This document shows positions 13,155-14,586 of a stretch of 14,586 bases of DNA, piece after piece (the stretch's first letter is position 1; the number at the start of each line of letters is the position of its first letter). The stretch is from Candidatus Hodarchaeota archaeon (GTDB taxonomy: Archaea > Asgardarchaeota > Heimdallarchaeia > Hodarchaeales > Hodarchaeaceae): contig JAEOTU010000166.1 of assembly GCA_016839665.1 (NCBI GenBank), positions 1-14,586 of the forward strand, written 5' to 3'. The position numbers and the translations under genes were made by a program. The notes below the pieces were generated by a model that saw only the letters and a program-made list of their open reading frames with translations, was not told where the DNA came from and ran no database searches.

Positions 13155-14586
13155 ATGAGATTATTTTTACGTAAAGCCTGGCGGGATCTGAAAAGTAAGA
13201 AACTCCGCTCTATACCGATCATCATTGTTATCGCCATTGGAGGTATCATTGCGGTCCTATATTCTTCTTTATATTATAACTGGGTTGAAGTTGAGAATGC
13301 ATCTTGGATTGACCATCGGTATCATCATCTTTTGTTAACCATAAAGCCAATGGATAAAGCTAATCTGACACAATTAGTTGAACAGGTGAAGGCAGATTTA
13401 AATATTAATTTAGATTATGAACTTAGAAATAATCACGAGGTACAAGTTGCTGAGTCAGGTTCTTTATTACAGGTTGCGACATATCTCTATGCTGTTAGAA
13501 ATGAAGAATTAGTTGTGGATAAGCTATATTATCACGAAGGATACATCAATACTCTCCATGAATCTTCCGATTCAAATGTCGCAGTAGTTGAAAAGCTTAC
13601 AGCTGAACTTCAAGGCTGGAAGATCAATGACGAATTGAAAGTAAACACCTCATTGGGGATTTTAAATCTTACAATCATTGCAATGGTTGATTCACCAGAA
13701 TTTATGCTATCTCCTGGTATTGTGACTGAGTTCTATGGATCATCTTGGGATGGACCGGTCATTTGGATGAAAGAACAAGATTGGAATGTTCATGTGAATA
13801 GCTCTAGTCAGGTGAATCAGATTGCATTTTATTTTGCGGATCCTTCAAGAAAGAACCAATTCCTGGAAGAATTCTTACCAACAATAGGAACTAATTCTGT
13901 ACTTCAGCGGACTGGTCGGGATCCTTTCTTACTAAGTATATCGCCGACATTCTCAGTAATGCCAGTCATGCTATCTTTTCTTTTTGCAGGAATCACTGCA
14001 GTTATGATTTTCATTATCCTTAAGCGGGTCGTTGAAGAAGAAATCACTACTTTAGGAATTTTTAAAGCATTAGGATTCACAAATCGCGAAGTAGTAACGA
14101 GTGCTTTATTTTACGCTTGGTTAATAGGTTTAATAGGAGTTGTTATCGGAATAGTCCTTGGATTAATTACAGGTTTCGGTATGGGGGATTTCTACATCGA
14201 TTTAGCTGGAATTAAACGCCTCCCCAATACTCCTCAAATTTCTTCTTTTCTCTTAGTGTTCCCAGCGCTCGGATTTTTTTGTTTAATTTTTCTCTTTACA
14301 ACAACTGGTTCTCTCCTAGCATGTCAGAGAATTATTAAAATGAATCCAATCGAGGCAATGAGACCTCAGGCAACCCTCAAACCAGCTCGCTCATCTTATC
14401 TAGAAGGATTTTTATTAAAACTTAAGCCCAACTTATCCCCATTAACAAAATTCTCGATTAGATCAGTCTTTCAAGACAAACGAAAAGCATTATTCATAAT
14501 TTTTGGAATTATTTTAGCAACAACCATCTCTTTCTTTGGTTCGACAACAGGTACAAGTTTTACAGCTGGAATTGATAAACAGTTCC
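13155..14586 (+). CDS. FtsX-family ABC transporter permease (LolC/MacB type), partial at right edge
   Basis: The frame from ATG 13155 stays open for 477 codons to the window end. AGGTGAT (13145-13151) is three bases before the ATG, the best ribosome site in the window. The N-terminus (RKAWRDLKSKKLRSIPIIIV) is the usual cytoplasmic-to-first-helix start (TM about 20-40). A large extracytoplasmic region (about 41-265) follows, then the FtsX core with helices near 269-290, 316-338 and 363-385, including LGIFKALGFTNREVV and the exit motif IIKMNPIEAMRP. A second block begins near 430 (SIRSVFQDKRKALFIIFGI, TM about 444-462), so a two-repeat FtsX permease of some 800 residues is expected, with the second half lying outside the window. 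It pairs with the ATPase just upstream. The cargo is unknown. Confidence 0.92.
   Translation, partial: MRLFLRKAWRDLKSKKLRSIPIIIVIAIGGIIAVLYSSLYYNWVEVENASWIDHRYHHLLLTIKPMDKANLTQLVEQVKADLNINLDYELRNNHEVQVAESGSLLQVATYLYAVRNEELVVDKLYYHEGYINTLHESSDSNVAVVEKLTAELQGWKINDELKVNTSLGILNLTIIAMVDSPEFMLSPGIVTEFYGSSWDGPVIWMKEQDWNVHVNSSSQVNQIAFYFADPSRKNQFLEEFLPTIGTNSVLQRTGRDPFLLSISPTFSVMPVMLSFLFAGITAVMIFIILKRVVEEEITTLGIFKALGFTNREVVTSALFYAWLIGLIGVVIGIVLGLITGFGMGDFYIDLAGIKRLPNTPQISSFLLVFPALGFFCLIFLFTTTGSLLACQRIIKMNPIEAMRPQATLKPARSSYLEGFLLKLKPNLSPLTKFSIRSVFQDKRKALFIIFGIILATTISFFGSTTGTSFTAGIDKQF

Overview
The window is about 14.6 kb of AT-rich DNA that most likely comes from an archaeon. An Asgard-type (Promethearchaeota) metagenome contig is my best guess, but nothing in the window proves the lineage. 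The archaeal reading rests on TATA-box-like elements close to several starts, poly-T tracts just after stop codons instead of strong GC-rich hairpins, GGTGA-type Shine-Dalgarno sites, TTG starts, and a gene mix typical of archaeal contigs (DUF433/DUF5615 pairs, a DAGK-family lipid kinase, rhodanese-TusA fusions, CbrC).

Left part (1-3175) is an accessory island of two-gene, toxin-antitoxin-like cassettes, all on the plus strand: an AbrB-type VapB antitoxin with a PIN-domain VapC (239-873), a DUF433 antitoxin with a DUF5615 PIN-like toxin (1449-2086), and a small winged-helix protein with a retropepsin-like (clan AA) aspartic protease (2259-3015). The last pair is the least familiar and has the same layout as the other two. 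A degenerate repeat of about 34 bp recurs in the same orientation at 117, 927, 1264, 2137 and 3012, always at a cassette boundary. A short decayed piece of a quinone-oxidoreductase gene follows the last copy. This repeat-bounded layout is the most unusual signal in the window.

Middle part (3220-10408, plus strand) looks like metabolic or redox genes. A diacylglycerol/lipid kinase with an added C-terminal membrane domain comes first. After a 350-bp gap there is a possible transcription unit: two tandem zinc-free MDR oxidoreductases, a rhodanese-TusA fusion, an FAD/NAD(P)H oxidoreductase resembling the SelD-associated family, and a second rhodanese-TusA fusion. The two fusions are paralogs whose 3' ends are almost identical at DNA level. 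Together they suggest a system for moving sulfane sulfur (or selenium) from a rhodanese to a TusA-type carrier, coupled to a flavin oxidoreductase.

Right part (10458-14586): a convergent minus-strand amidohydrolase-2 family hydrolase ending in a poly-T tract, a solitary CbrC (UPF0167) family protein, and an ABC exporter pair of the LolCDE/MacB type (ATPase plus FtsX-family permease). The permease runs off the right edge.
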